64,000 bases of DNA from Actinoplanes cyaneus (GTDB lineage: Bacteria > Actinomycetota > Actinomycetes > Mycobacteriales > Micromonosporaceae), in assembly GCF_016862095.1 (NCBI RefSeq), contig NZ_BOMH01000041.1, forward strand, positions 124,001-188,000, given 5' to 3'. A program made the position numbers and the translations under genes. Under the pieces are notes generated by a model. The model searched no databases. It was given only the letters and a program-made list of their open reading frames with translations, and was not told where the DNA came from. Within the stretch, counting starts at the first letter, position 1; every line of letters starts with the position of its first letter. Positions 7,669 to 16,642 of this stretch are shown here, in pieces.

Positions 7669-9285
7669 TCAGCTCGTGTAGCGCGCCCAGTCGACGTGGG
7701 CCGCGACCTGGTTCGGTGTCTCCTGGTTCGGGGCCGGGATCGAACCCTCGGGGCCTGGGTTGATCTGCACGTAGAGAAACATCGGGACGGTCGGGATGCT
7801 CACCGGGCCGGGCAACTTCCGGGTGTCGAGGATGACCGCACCGTTGAGGGAGATGGTGACGAACTCGGGCCGCCACTCGATCGCGTACGTGTTCCAGGTG
7901 GTGAAGTCTCCGGTCACCGCGGCGCCGTCGACGTGCTCGGCTGCAGACCCGCCCATCACCGGATACATCACCCGGCGATCACCCTCGTCGAACCGGGCCA
8001 TCGTCATGAAGCCCCAGCCCGGGGTGTCCGGGCCGGCACCGGGATACAACCCGAGGGCCGGGGCGTAGCCGGAGCCGACGTCGAACTTGGCCCGCACCTC
8101 CCACACCCCGTAGCTGCGCACGATTCCCTGCTCCAGGCACCAGCAGACGGCACCAGCGACGTTGCCGGCGCCGGTCGGGTTCCGGCCCGTACCGCTGATC
8201 TGCAGTTCGCCGCCCCCGACCCGCACCGCGCTCGGCGACCACGACGAGCCGTTCTCCCGCTGGGCCTGATTGGCGGCCCACTGCATCGGCGTCAATTCCG
8301 TGCCCGAGAAATCCTCGGTGACGGTGAAAGGGGTGGCGGCGGCGGTTCGCCCGGACGGCCGGAACATCGCGACGGCGCCCAGCGTCACGGCGAGCGTCGT
8401 TCCCACGGCGACGGTCGCCGTGACATACCGGCGGCGGCGCTTCCAGGGTGAGACGGGCCGGTCGGCGGCCACCGCCGAAGTCGGGGGCGGGGGCGGGGGC
8501 AGGGGCGGCGGCGCCGCCGAAGTCGGGGGCTGGGCGGCGCCGGCCGGATGCCGGTCGCCGCGCAAAGTCTCTGTGTAGAGCGCCATCAGTTGCGGACTCG
8601 GTTCGGTGCCGTACTCGTCGGCGAGCCGCTGCTGGTGCAGGCGGCACCGTTCCAGAGCCTCGGTCGGCCGCCCGGCGTCGACAAGCGCCCGCACCAGCGC
8701 CACGACCAGCGGCTCCACCAGGGGATTGGCATCGACCAGCGTGCTCAGTGGCGCCAGCACCGCCGTCGCGTTGCCGACGGCCAACTCGGCCTCGGCCCAT
8801 TCCGCCCTGGCCGTCAGCAGCTCATCGGTCAACTGTTCGCGGGTGCGCGTCGCCCACGCTCCACTCACGCCGGTCAGCGGGTCGCCACGGTGCAGCGACA
8901 CACTGTGCCGCAGCAACTCGACACGGGTCTCCGGCGTGCACGACGACGCCCGCGACCGGACCACCAGGTCACGGAACCGGATCAGGTCGACCTGGTCGGG
9001 CACGGCGGTCAACCGGTAGCCGCCGGGGTGATTGACCACTGTCACATCGCTGAAGGACTGTTCCAGCATGCGACGGATCCGCGTGATGTAGGTGCCGAGC
9101 GTCCTGGCCGCCTGCCCCGGTGGATCCTCACCCCAGACCCGGTCGATCAAGGTCGTCGCCTGCACCACCCGGCCCGCGTCGACCGCCAATGCCGCCAGCA
9201 CGGCCAGGCGCCGGGGTTCGCCGCCAAGAACGGACCCATCGGCTGTACGGACCTCGACCGGCCCCAACAGCCGTATCTCCCCCAC
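7669..9285 (-). CDS. SARP/BTAD regulator anchored to an outside GH16-like domain
   Basis: The 538-residue protein is a one-piece transmembrane regulator. Residues 1-100 are an OmpR-like winged helix (R-L-A-V-L-A-A-L-A-V-D-A-G-R-V, then L-G-T-Y-I-T-R-I-R-R-M-L) and 101-245 a BTAD helical domain, as in SARP activators. A proline-rich linker at 250-282 precedes W-K-R-R-R-R and one membrane helix at 287-308. Residues 320-538 form a GH16/concanavalin-like jelly roll: G-V-W-E-V-R-A-K-F, then N-T-Y-A-I-E-W-R-P, ending V-D-W-A-R-Y. The catalytic E-x-D-x-x-E is replaced by G-W-G-F-M-T-M at 423-429, so the domain should bind glycan, not cut it. GTG start with GAAGGG upstream. It is flanked by unrelated genes, so its targets are unknown. 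Confidence 0.83.
   Translation of the reverse strand: MGEIRLLGPVEVRTADGSVLGGEPRRLAVLAALAVDAGRVVQATTLIDRVWGEDPPGQAARTLGTYITRIRRMLEQSFSDVTVVNHPGGYRLTAVPDQVDLIRFRDLVVRSRASSCTPETRVELLRHSVSLHRGDPLTGVSGAWATRTREQLTDELLTARAEWAEAELAVGNATAVLAPLSTLVDANPLVEPLVVALVRALVDAGRPTEALERCRLHQQRLADEYGTEPSPQLMALYTETLRGDRHPAGAAQPPTSAAPPPLPPPPPPTSAVAADRPVSPWKRRRRYVTATVAVGTTLAVTLGAVAMFRPSGRTAAATPFTVTEDFSGTELTPMQWAANQAQRENGSSWSPSAVRVGGGELQISGTGRNPTGAGNVAGAVCWCLEQGIVRSYGVWEVRAKFDVGSGYAPALGLYPGAGPDTPGWGFMTMARFDEGDRRVMYPVMGGSAAEHVDGAAVTGDFTTWNTYAIEWRPEFVTISLNGAVILDTRKLPGPVSIPTVPMFLYVQINPGPEGSIPAPNQETPNQVAAHVDWARYTS
8483..8505 (+). other. Potential G-quadruplex in the linker-coding region
   Basis: Four G runs (8483-8487, 8489-8493, 8495-8499, 8502-8505) separated by one or two bases lie on the plus strand. 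The complementary strand encodes the proline run of the SARP linker, so the tract may simply follow from the codons. Confidence 0.4.
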
Positions 9286-9432
9286 CGCGCACCCTTCCCG
9301 CCGACCGCTGACGGCCCGCACGATCGGGCACACCGTATCAACTGACCCCAATGGCCTTTCGCGGGAGCGCGGCGACATATCGGGTCCACCAGGGGGATGT
9401 CCGGCTCGGCCCGCCCGTCCTCCCGGCGGGCG

Positions 9433-10284
9433 TCACCCCGGGAGGGTCCACCGGTCGTACGGATGACGGCCGGGCCGGAAACCGTGTGCTTCGACCATGT
9501 GGACGGCTGCGGAGAGGCCGGTGCCGACGGCGTCCGGGACGTGGGCGTCGCTGCCGAAGGTGACCACCTTGCCGCCCTCGTCGCGCCACCAGCGGACGAT
9601 CTCCGAGGCCAGCGGGATACGGGTGTTGACCTCCAGCGTCCGGTCCGTGGCGGCGAGGGCGCGCAGCGCGTGCCGGAACTCGTCCTCGAAGGCGTGCAGG
9701 TCGAACGGCCCCGCCTCGGCGGGCCAGCCGCGTACGGCGTAGTCCAGGTGGGCGAGGACCGCGAAGGCATCCGTGCGGGCGATCAGGTCGGCGATCTCGG
9801 CCAGGTAGAGCCGGAGCACCTCGACGGCGGGGCGCTGGCGGTAGAGCGCGTTCGCCTCGACGAGCCGGCCATCGACGGGCAGGGCGTGCAGCGAGCCGAG
9901 CACCCGTTCGTAGTGGCCGGTGCCGAGCAGTTTCGCGACCGGCACGGCGTTCCAGTGGGGTTCGCCCAGCTCGACGCCGCTGATGACGCGGAGTGAGGGG
10001 AAGAGCTCGCGGCACCGCTGGATCGAGGCGAGATAGCGCTCCTGGTCCAGCTCGGGCGGGACCAGCACGCCGTCGGGGCCGGTCAGCTCGCGCCGCAGCG
10101 GTGAGCGCTCCAGAACCACGTCGTCGACCGTCCACCGGGAGTAGTCGACATGCTCGGTGAATGCGACGGCCGGGAGACCGAGCTGCACCGCGCGGGCGCA
10201 GGTCCGTTCCATGGAACCGTCGGGAGCGTCCCAGGAGAATTCGGTGTGGACGTGACCGTCCGCGGGCTGAATCACATGGCCCAC
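9433..10284 (-). CDS. PHP-domain phosphoesterase, histidinol-phosphatase-like
   Basis: The product of about 283 residues carries the metal ligands of the PHP superfamily in order: D-G-H-V-H-T-E-F-S-W-D at the N-terminus, T-E-H-V-D, G-V-E-L-G-E, H-L-D-Y, and G-S-D-A-H near the C-terminus. This set matches HisK/YtvP-type histidinol-phosphatases, which hydrolyse L-histidinol phosphate, but no his genes are nearby and other PHP substrates are possible. Two in-frame GTG codons (10284 and 10275) sit directly before the first metal motif and neither has a clear ribosome site. I chose the outer one. The gene is divergent from the iron-uptake operon. Confidence 0.8.
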   Translation of the reverse strand: MGHVIQPADGHVHTEFSWDAPDGSMERTCARAVQLGLPAVAFTEHVDYSRWTVDDVVLERSPLRRELTGPDGVLVPPELDQERYLASIQRCRELFPSLRVISGVELGEPHWNAVPVAKLLGTGHYERVLGSLHALPVDGRLVEANALYRQRPAVEVLRLYLAEIADLIARTDAFAVLAHLDYAVRGWPAEAGPFDLHAFEDEFRHALRALAATDRTLEVNTRIPLASEIVRWWRDEGGKVVTFGSDAHVPDAVGTGLSAAVHMVEAHGFRPGRHPYDRWTLPG

Positions 10285-10447
10285 GGTAGCGATCTTGGTC
10301 GAGGCGCCGCAGGCGGCTCCCACGATGGTTGCGCTCTCCTCCGGCCTCAGCCTCGGCGCGTTCGACGGCAGCGGCCGAGCTGCACGACGCGTTCTTCGTG
10401 CCGGGCGGGCCGGATTGCAGAACGACAAGATCATCATCTAGCCTCCG

Positions 10448-10466
10448 TTAGGCAAGGCAAACCTAA
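10448..10466. promoter_or_regulatory. IdeR/DtxR iron box
   Basis: TTAGGCAAGGCAAACCTAA matches the 19-bp consensus TTAGGTTAGGCTAACCTAA at most positions, with both outer arms TTAGG and CCTAA intact. It ends 18 bp before the ATPase gene of the siderophore importer, where bound iron-loaded repressor would block transcription. Confidence 0.88.
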
Positions 10467-10484
10467 CTGAGTCGGAGCCGAACG

Positions 10485-11312
10485 ATGTCCACGACCGTCC
10501 TGCGCGGTGAGCAGCTCGTGCTCGGGTACGGGAAGACGGCAGTGGTCCATGGCGTCTCGGTCACCCTCGAGCCCGGCCACGTCACGGCGCTGATCGGCCC
10601 GAACGGCAGCGGCAAGTCCACCCTGCTGCGCTCCCTCGCCCGGTTGCACCGTGTCGGCGAGGGCCGGGTGCTGCTCGGCGATCACGCGGTGGCGCGGCTC
10701 AGCGCCCGGCAGTTCGCTCAGGAGGTCACCCTCTTCTCGCAGTCCCGTCAGACCCCGCACGGGCTGACGGTCAGCGAGGTCGTCGCGTTCGGGCGTCATC
10801 CGCACCGGCGCCGCTTCGCCGGGCTCGCCCCCGCCGACCGGAACGCGATCGACGACGCGATGACCGCCACCGGCGTACGGGACATGGCCTCTCGTCCTGT
10901 CGGTGAGCTCTCCGGCGGCGAGATGCAGCGGGTCTGGCTCGCGGCCTGCCTCGCCCAGCAGACGAGCGTCGTGCTCCTCGACGAGCCGACCAACCACCTG
11001 GACCTGCGCTACCAGATCGAGACGCTCGACCTGGTACGCGATCTCGCCGACGAGCGTGGCGTCGCCGTCGGCATCGTGCTGCACGACCTCGACCAGGCCG
11101 CCCGCGTCGCGGACACGCTCGTCCTCCTGAAGGACGGGCGGATCCACGCCGCCGGCGACCCCCGGCACGTGCTCACCGCCGAGCACCTCAGCGACGTCTA
11201 CGGCCTGCGCGTGGAGGTCGAGGTCGACGCGCGCACCGGCCGTATCCGTATCGACCCGATCGGGCGGCATCCCGCCCGCACCCAGATCCACCCAGGAGAA
11301 CGAACCGCATGA
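10485..11312 (+). CDS. Ferric-siderophore ABC transporter, ATPase subunit
   Basis: The 275-residue protein is a FecE/FepC-type ATPase that powers import of iron-siderophore complexes from the cytoplasmic face. Walker A G-P-N-G-S-G-K-S is at 38-45, the signature L-S-G-G-E at 142-146, and Walker B V-V-L-L-D-E-P-T at 162-169, followed by N-H-L-D and a switch histidine in L-H-D-L-D-Q. The ATG has GGAG upstream. It is the first gene of a three-gene operon with overlapping ends and sits just behind an iron box, so expression should rise when iron is low. The siderophore is not identifiable. Confidence 0.93.
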   Translation: MSTTVLRGEQLVLGYGKTAVVHGVSVTLEPGHVTALIGPNGSGKSTLLRSLARLHRVGEGRVLLGDHAVARLSARQFAQEVTLFSQSRQTPHGLTVSEVVAFGRHPHRRRFAGLAPADRNAIDDAMTATGVRDMASRPVGELSGGEMQRVWLAACLAQQTSVVLLDEPTNHLDLRYQIETLDLVRDLADERGVAVGIVLHDLDQAARVADTLVLLKDGRIHAAGDPRHVLTAEHLSDVYGLRVEVEVDARTGRIRIDPIGRHPARTQIHPGERTA

Positions 11313-12364
11313 TCCCCGTTTCCCGCCTCGCGGCCACCACGGCGACCCTTGCCGTGGCCGCGGCGCTCACCGCCTGCGGCACCACGAAGGTCGAGCCGGC
11401 CGCCGTGGCGTCCGCCGCCCCCGCGTCGCAGACCTGCGCCGACGACCGGACCACGACGGCGACCGGCCCGGTGTCGCTGACCGACGGGGTCGGCCGCAAG
11501 GTCGAGCTGGCCAAGCCGGCGTCCCGGGTCGCGGTGCTGGAGTGGCAGCAGACCGAGGACGTGCTCACGCTCTGCCTCAACCCCGTCGCGGTCGCCGACG
11601 CCAAGGGCTACACCACGTACGTGAAAGCGGAGACGCTGCCCGCGAGCGTCGTCGACACCGGCGAGCGCGGCGAGCCCGACCTCGACAAGCTCTACGCGGC
11701 GAACCCGGACCTGATCATCGTCGAGGCGTTCAAGGCCAACGACGAGATCATCACCAAGCTGGAGAAGCGCGGCGTCCCGGTGCTCGCCACGGTCGGCGCC
11801 GACGCGTCCGGCCAGATCGCGAACATGAAGAAGGTCTTCTCGATGATCGGCCAGGCGACCGGTCGCACCGAGCGGGCCGACCTGGTCATCAAGCAGTTCG
11901 ACCAGCATCTCGCCGAGGCCAAGCAGAAGGTCGCGGCAGCATCCGTGACCGCCAAGGACTTCCTGTTCTTCGACGGCTGGATCGAGGGCGGCAACGTCGT
12001 CATCCGCCCGTACGGCAAGGGTGCGCTCTTCACCGAGCTCGGCGAGCAGCTGGGGATGACCGCCGCCTGGACGGACGCGATCAACAAGACGTACGGCAGC
12101 GGGGGCGTCGACCCCGCGTACGGCCTCGCGCAGACCGACATCGAGGGACTCACCGCCGTCGGCGGCGCCACCCTGTTCTACTCCGACGACCAGACCGCCG
12201 ACAGCTACGCCAAGGAGCTGGTCAAGAGCCCGATCTGGACGAAGCTGCCGGCCGTCGCCGAGGGCCGCGCGCACGCCTTCCCGGCGGGCGTCTGGGGCGC
12301 CGGCGGCCCGAAGTCGAACGAAGAGGCGATCGACGCCTACGTGAAGATCCTGACCAAGCAGTGA
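11309..12364 (+). CDS. Ferric-siderophore substrate-binding lipoprotein
   Basis: The 351-residue protein has a lipoprotein signal peptide ending L-T-A-C-G, so the mature protein is anchored outside the membrane by Cys at about residue 23. The rest is a class III periplasmic-binding fold of the FecB/FhuD kind: S-R-V-A-V-L-E-W-Q-Q-T-E-D at the first lobe, A-N-P-D-L-I-I-V-E in the middle, and G-V-W-G-A-G-G-P-K-S near the end. It captures ferri-siderophore for the permease encoded next. The start overlaps the ATPase stop in an ATGA, and its own stop overlaps the start of the permease. Confidence 0.93.
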   Translation: MIPVSRLAATTATLAVAAALTACGTTKVEPAAVASAAPASQTCADDRTTTATGPVSLTDGVGRKVELAKPASRVAVLEWQQTEDVLTLCLNPVAVADAKGYTTYVKAETLPASVVDTGERGEPDLDKLYAANPDLIIVEAFKANDEIITKLEKRGVPVLATVGADASGQIANMKKVFSMIGQATGRTERADLVIKQFDQHLAEAKQKVAAASVTAKDFLFFDGWIEGGNVVIRPYGKGALFTELGEQLGMTAAWTDAINKTYGSGGVDPAYGLAQTDIEGLTAVGGATLFYSDDQTADSYAKELVKSPIWTKLPAVAEGRAHAFPAGVWGAGGPKSNEEAIDAYVKILTKQ

Positions 12365-14433
12365 GCGACACCCGGGCGCCGATCGGGCTCGGGCGGGGCA
12401 CGAGCGGGGCGGCGGTGCTCGCCGTCCTGCTCGTCACCGTGATCCTGGTCGGACTGTGGCACGTCACGCAGGGCACCTCCGGGGTGGGCGTCGGGGAGCT
12501 GCTGCGCTACCTGTTGGGCGCGCACCCGGACGTCGGTGGCGTCCCGATCGCCGACATCGTCACCGGCTCCCGCCTGCCCCGCATGTTCGCCGGGATCGCG
12601 GTCGGCGTCGCGCTCGGCGCGGGTGGCGCGCTCCTGCAGTCGGTCACCCGTAACGCCCTGGCCGCCCCGGACACCCTGGCCGTCACCGCCGGGTCGTACT
12701 TCGCGCTGTGCGCGGTCGCCGCGTTCGGGCTCGCCGTGCCGCTGTGGGCCTCCGGCGCCGTCGCGTTCGGCGGCGGCCTGCTCGCCGCGGGCCTCGTCCT
12801 GGCGCTGGTCGGCACCGCCTCCGGCATCGGAACGACCCGGCTGATCCTGGCCGGCTCGGCGGTCGCGCTGGCCCTCGACGCGGCCACCGCGGTGCTGCTG
12901 ATCCTGTTCAAGGAGAGCACCACCGGCCTGTACGCGTGGGGCAGCGGCTCACTGGCCCAGCTGAACCTCGACGCCGCCACCCGCGCCGCCCCGGTCATCG
13001 CCGTCGTGCTCGTCGTCGCCGTGCTGCTGTCGCGGCGCCTCGACGTGCTCGGACTCGGCGACGACACGGCCGCCTCGCTCGGGGTGCCGATCCGGTCGAC
13101 CCGGATCGCCGCCATCCTCTGCGCGGTTCTGCTGACCAGCGTGTCGGTGACCCTGGCCGGGCCGATCGCGTTCATCGGACTGGCCGCGCCCGTCGCGGTG
13201 CGCCTGGCCGCGAACCGGATCGGCGTCCTGAGCCGGCACGCGTTTCTCATCCCCGCGTGCGGGCTGACCGGGGCGCTGCTCGTGCTCCTCGCCGACGCCG
13301 GCCTGCGCGCCGCGATGGGTGCGCAGGCCGCCGCGTCGATCCCCACCGGGATCCCGACCTCGCTGCTCGGCGCCGTGGTCATCGTGGTCCTCGCGCTGCG
13401 GCTGCGCGACACCGGCGCCGGACGGGAGGCGCCCCGCGCGCACGTCGCGGTCCGCTCGCGCCGCCGGTTCCTGACCGTTCTAGGCATCACGGCCACGCTG
13501 CTGGTCGTCACGGTGATCGGCGGTCTGCTGGCGGGCAGCCTGTGGTTGCGTACCGGCGATCTCGTCCTCTGGTTGCAGGGCGCCGCGCCGGACCTGATCG
13601 CCCGGGCGCTCGACGACCGTGCCCCGCGCGTCGCCGCGGCCGTCGTCGCCGGCGCCGCGCTCGCCCTGGCCGGAACCGTCGTGCAGGGCACGGTCCGCAA
13701 CCCGCTCGCCGAACCGGGCGTGCTCGGCATCACCGCCGGCGCCGGGCTGGGCGCGGTCATCGTGGTCACCTCCGGCTCCGGCGGCCGGACCGCGCTCGTC
13801 GTCACCGCCGTCGCCATGGGACTCGCCACGTTCGCGGTGATCGCCGTGCTGGCCTGGCGCGGCGGCATCCTGCCCGACCGGTTCCTGCTCATCGGCATCG
13901 GCTGCGGTTACGCGCTCACCGACGTCAGCACGTTCCTGCTGCTGCGCGCCGACCCGTGGGACACGCCGCGGATCCTGACCTGGCTCTCCGGCACCACCTA
14001 CGGCCGGTCGTTCGCGGACGTGCTCCTAGTCGCCGTGGTGCTGCTCGTCGCGACCCCCGCGGTGCTGGGCCTTCGTCGCCAGCTCGACCTTCTCTCCATC
14101 GACGAGGACACTCCCAAGATCTTCGGCGTACGTCGTGAAGCCGCGCGACTGACCCTGCTCACGATCGCCGCGGTCACCGCCGCGGTGAGCGTCGTCGCCG
14201 TCGGCGTGGTCGGCTTCGCCGGACTCGTCGCCCCGCACCTCGCCCGCAGCCTCACCGGCGCCCGCCACAGCCGCGTCATCCCGGTCGCCATGCTGCTCGG
14301 CGCCCTGCTCGTCGGCGTCGCGGACGCGCTCGGCCGCACGGTCATCGCGCCGTCGCAGATCCCGGCCGGGCTCATGATGGCCCTGATCGGAGCCCCCTAC
14401 TTCGTCTGGCTCCTGCGCCGCTCCCGTACCTGA
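12361..14433 (+). CDS. Fused double FecCD siderophore permease
   Basis: The 690-residue product is two FecCD permeases in one chain, each about 330 residues with around ten membrane helices, as in FhuB. Both halves repeat family marks: R-L-P-R-M-F-A-G-I-A-V-G-V-A-L-G with G-x-x-L-Q-S-V-T-R-N-x-L-A in the first, and D-R-A-P-R-V-A-A-A-V-V with G-T-V-V-Q-G-T-V-R-N-P-L-A in the second. The half-ends carry the I-A-F-I-G-L-A-A-P and V-G-F-A-G-L-V-A-P-H loops that contact the ATPase. One chain therefore replaces the usual heterodimer. GTG start at 12361 overlaps the binding-protein stop. No siderophore biosynthesis gene is nearby. Confidence 0.93.
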   Translation: MSDTRAPIGLGRGTSGAAVLAVLLVTVILVGLWHVTQGTSGVGVGELLRYLLGAHPDVGGVPIADIVTGSRLPRMFAGIAVGVALGAGGALLQSVTRNALAAPDTLAVTAGSYFALCAVAAFGLAVPLWASGAVAFGGGLLAAGLVLALVGTASGIGTTRLILAGSAVALALDAATAVLLILFKESTTGLYAWGSGSLAQLNLDAATRAAPVIAVVLVVAVLLSRRLDVLGLGDDTAASLGVPIRSTRIAAILCAVLLTSVSVTLAGPIAFIGLAAPVAVRLAANRIGVLSRHAFLIPACGLTGALLVLLADAGLRAAMGAQAAASIPTGIPTSLLGAVVIVVLALRLRDTGAGREAPRAHVAVRSRRRFLTVLGITATLLVVTVIGGLLAGSLWLRTGDLVLWLQGAAPDLIARALDDRAPRVAAAVVAGAALALAGTVVQGTVRNPLAEPGVLGITAGAGLGAVIVVTSGSGGRTALVVTAVAMGLATFAVIAVLAWRGGILPDRFLLIGIGCGYALTDVSTFLLLRADPWDTPRILTWLSGTTYGRSFADVLLVAVVLLVATPAVLGLRRQLDLLSIDEDTPKIFGVRREAARLTLLTIAAVTAAVSVVAVGVVGFAGLVAPHLARSLTGARHSRVIPVAMLLGALLVGVADALGRTVIAPSQIPAGLMMALIGAPYFVWLLRRSRT

Positions 14434-14464
14434 CAGTCGCGCCGGGCCCATCGGCATCCTGTGC

Positions 14465-14470
14465 GATCAT
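14465..14470 (+). promoter_or_regulatory. Weak -10 box before a leaderless start
   Basis: GATCAT lies 6 nt before the GTG at 14477 with no ribosome site between. Confidence 0.25.
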
Positions 14471-14476
14471 GGGGCC

Positions 14477-15112
14477 GTGCCGAGATCACGGCAGCCCGCC
14501 CTGATCAACGCCGGCCCCGCCCCCGCCGGCCCTGTCCGCCATGCCCTTGCGCGCTTCGCCCTGGCCCACTTGGCGCCCGCCCGCTTCGCCCTCGCCGGCC
14601 TCGCCGGCCTCGCCCTTGTCGCCCTTGCCGCGCTCGCGGGCTGCACGAACGACCCTGCGCCGCGGCCCGGATCGGCCCCGGCGTCCCGGCTCGGAGCAGC
14701 CCCGTCGACCCCGGCTGCCCCGGCGGCCGCGAGCCTCGGTACACCGCCACATCGGCTGCAACCGCCCGCCGTCGTGGACGGCGAACTGTCCCGGGTGGTC
14801 GCCGGCACCGGGAACGATCGCCGCGTCAGCACCATCCGCCGCAAGGCGCGGGCCGATCAGGAGTACTGGGTGCATGCCGCCTGCAGTTCGGCGACGCCCG
14901 GCAAGATGCTCTCGATCGAGGTGCAGAGCGGCGCGCCCGGCTCCTCCGGCAATGTGCTGGCCACCGTCGAGATCGCCTGCGACGCGACGCCGACGGCCAA
15001 CTGGATCGGCACGCTGCCCGCCGAACTGTTCGCCGTCTACCTGCGCGGGGACCCGTCCGACGTATCTTCCGCCTACGCCCTCGTCGCGCCGGCCGAGTCG
15101 CTGCGGCGTTGA
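14477..15112 (+). CDS. Hypothetical lipoprotein
   Basis: The 211-residue protein has an unusually long N-terminal region before a hydrophobic stretch that ends L-A-G-C, a lipobox, at about residue 55. After an Ala/Pro-rich linker of about 40 residues comes a compact domain of about 110 residues containing two cysteines (A-A-C-S-S and E-I-A-C-D) that could pair outside the cell. I do not recognise the family. It follows the siderophore operon by 43 nt but has its own GTG and probable leaderless promoter, so it may be separate. The N-terminal extension before the lipobox could mean that the true start is internal. Confidence 0.7.
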   Translation: MPRSRQPALINAGPAPAGPVRHALARFALAHLAPARFALAGLAGLALVALAALAGCTNDPAPRPGSAPASRLGAAPSTPAAPAAASLGTPPHRLQPPAVVDGELSRVVAGTGNDRRVSTIRRKARADQEYWVHAACSSATPGKMLSIEVQSGAPGSSGNVLATVEIACDATPTANWIGTLPAELFAVYLRGDPSDVSSAYALVAPAESLRR

Positions 15113-15314
15113 ACGCCAAGCACTGGCCAGCACCTGGGTGACTCGCTGCCGCTGAGCACCTGCGGCAGCGCCCCCTGCTCCGACCACCGCGTCTTATGGG
15201 GCTGGGCCGACCTGCTGATCGGCTGACCCGTGCGCTCAGTGGCGGGCCGGGCCGGCCTGCCACTGAGCATCCGCTGCCGGCCGACTCGGCACGCAGTCGC
15301 CCGGCGCCGATCCC

Positions 15315-15818
15315 TCACGACTGGCGGCGCGGCAGCTTCCAGTCCGGGCGGGGGAAGTGGCAGGTGTAACCGTTCGGGATGCGCTCCAGATAGTCCTGGT
15401 GCTCCGGCTCGGCCTCCCAGAACGGACCGGCCGCGGTCACCTCGGTGACGACCTTGCCCGGCCACAGGCCCGAGGCCTCCACGTCGGCGATCGTGTCCTC
15501 GGCGACCCGCTTCTGCTCGTCGCTCTCGAAGAAGATCGCCGAGCGGTAGCTGGTGCCGATGTCGTTGCCCTGCCGGTTCAGCGTGGTCGGGTCGTGGATC
15601 TGGAAGAAGAACTCGAGCAGATCCCGGTAGGACGTCCGGGCCGGATCGAACGTGATCTCGATGGCCTCGGCGTGCCCCTCGTGGTTGCGGTAGGTCGCGT
15701 TCTCCACCTGACCGCCGGTGTAACCGACCCGGGTCGTCACCACCCCGGGGCGCTTGCGGATCAGATCCTGCATGCCCCAGAAACAGCCACCGGCCAGAAT
15801 CGCCTTCTCCGTAGCCAT
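15315..15818 (-). CDS. msrA: Peptide methionine-S-sulfoxide reductase
   Basis: MsrA repairs oxidised methionine (S form) in proteins, using thioredoxin. The 167-residue product carries the catalytic G-G-C-F-W-G at 10-15 and later V-G-Y-T-G-G, H-A-E-A-I-E-I-T-F-D, and F-F-Q-I-H-D-P-T-T-L-N-R-Q-G-N-D-I-G-T-S-Y-R. All are diagnostic. Only the one redox cysteine of the motif and a C-terminal Cys (Y-T-C-H-F) are seen, so the second may act as resolving residue. ATG at 15816-15818 has GAGG upstream. It is transcribed alone. Confidence 0.96.
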   Translation of the reverse strand: MATEKAILAGGCFWGMQDLIRKRPGVVTTRVGYTGGQVENATYRNHEGHAEAIEITFDPARTSYRDLLEFFFQIHDPTTLNRQGNDIGTSYRSAIFFESDEQKRVAEDTIADVEASGLWPGKVVTEVTAAGPFWEAEPEHQDYLERIPNGYTCHFPRPDWKLPRRQS

Positions 15819-16010
15819 CGCGCATCCTCCCTCGTCGTCGTGCCCGTCAAGCATGCCCGATCGGCGTGGCCACGCCCGGCCGTTGTCAGCACGATCACCC
15901 ACGGATCACGGCGATCGGGATCCTCCGATGCGGGACGGGATCCGCCACTTGCCGGGACCGGCGTCCACATCGCGGGCTGCCACGAAGGACGAGGAGCCGG
16001 TCGGCCGAGG

Positions 16011-16454
16011 TCAGTACCAGTCGGTGCAGTGCAGGTGGCCCTGAGAGCTGGCGCAGGCTCGGATGACGTACGGACTGCTGTCGTTGTACACGCCCGTGTA
16101 CGCCGATTCGCCCGGCCCCCGGGAACCCAGCGGACCCTCCCAGTGCGCGCCACCGTCGGAGGACCGGTCGACGTACAGCACAGCGGGCTTCGCGCCGGTG
16201 TACGAGCCCCACGCGCAGCGGCCCTCCCCGTTGTAGTGCAGCTCGACCCGGCTCCCACCGGCCCAGGTCACCTGCCGCGGCGCCGTGAAGTCGCCGATCG
16301 CGGCCCACTGGGTGGCGGTGTCGCGCTGCCCGTCCTCGCACAGCGGGGTCCACGCCGGAACCGCGGCCGGCCCGTCGGTCCATGCGTGCGCGGGTGTCGC
16401 CGTCGCGACGGTGACCAGTAACGCCGCGGCGACGACCGAGGCCAGTTTCGTCAT
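16011..16454 (-). CDS. Small secreted protein of unknown function
   Basis: The 147-residue product begins with a classical signal peptide (M-T-K-L then a hydrophobic core, cleavage after A-H-A near residue 24). The mature part of about 120 residues is rich in Trp, Gly and Cys: C-E-D-G, R-C-A-W-G-S-Y-T-G, R-A-C-A-S-S and H-C-T-D-W-Y, giving four cysteines for two disulfides. Strand-like spacing and a V-L-Y-V-D-R-S-S-D-G-G-A-H-W motif suggest a small beta-fold. Similar short secreted proteins are common in actinomycetes without a known role. Confidence 0.8.
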   Translation of the reverse strand: MTKLASVVAAALLVTVATATPAHAWTDGPAAVPAWTPLCEDGQRDTATQWAAIGDFTAPRQVTWAGGSRVELHYNGEGRCAWGSYTGAKPAVLYVDRSSDGGAHWEGPLGSRGPGESAYTGVYNDSSPYVIRACASSQGHLHCTDWY

Positions 16455-16642
16455 GGTCTGACGCTAAATGCGCCTGGATCGCCGGAACAGCGGCCTCATC
16501 CGTCCGTGGCGTCGCGCCGCGCGGGAGCGGTCGGCCGTTCAGGGGATGTCGCGAATGGCGTGGACCTCAGGCGCGGCGCCCGGCCAGCATCCCGCAGGGC
16601 GTGACATCAGGTGCCGCGACCTGCCTGCAGCGCGCCGCACCC

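Noticed and set aside
12507..13898. Long reverse open frame over the permease gene
   Set aside because: Shadow of the fused FecCD permease; Ser/Thr/Pro/Arg-rich and meaningless.
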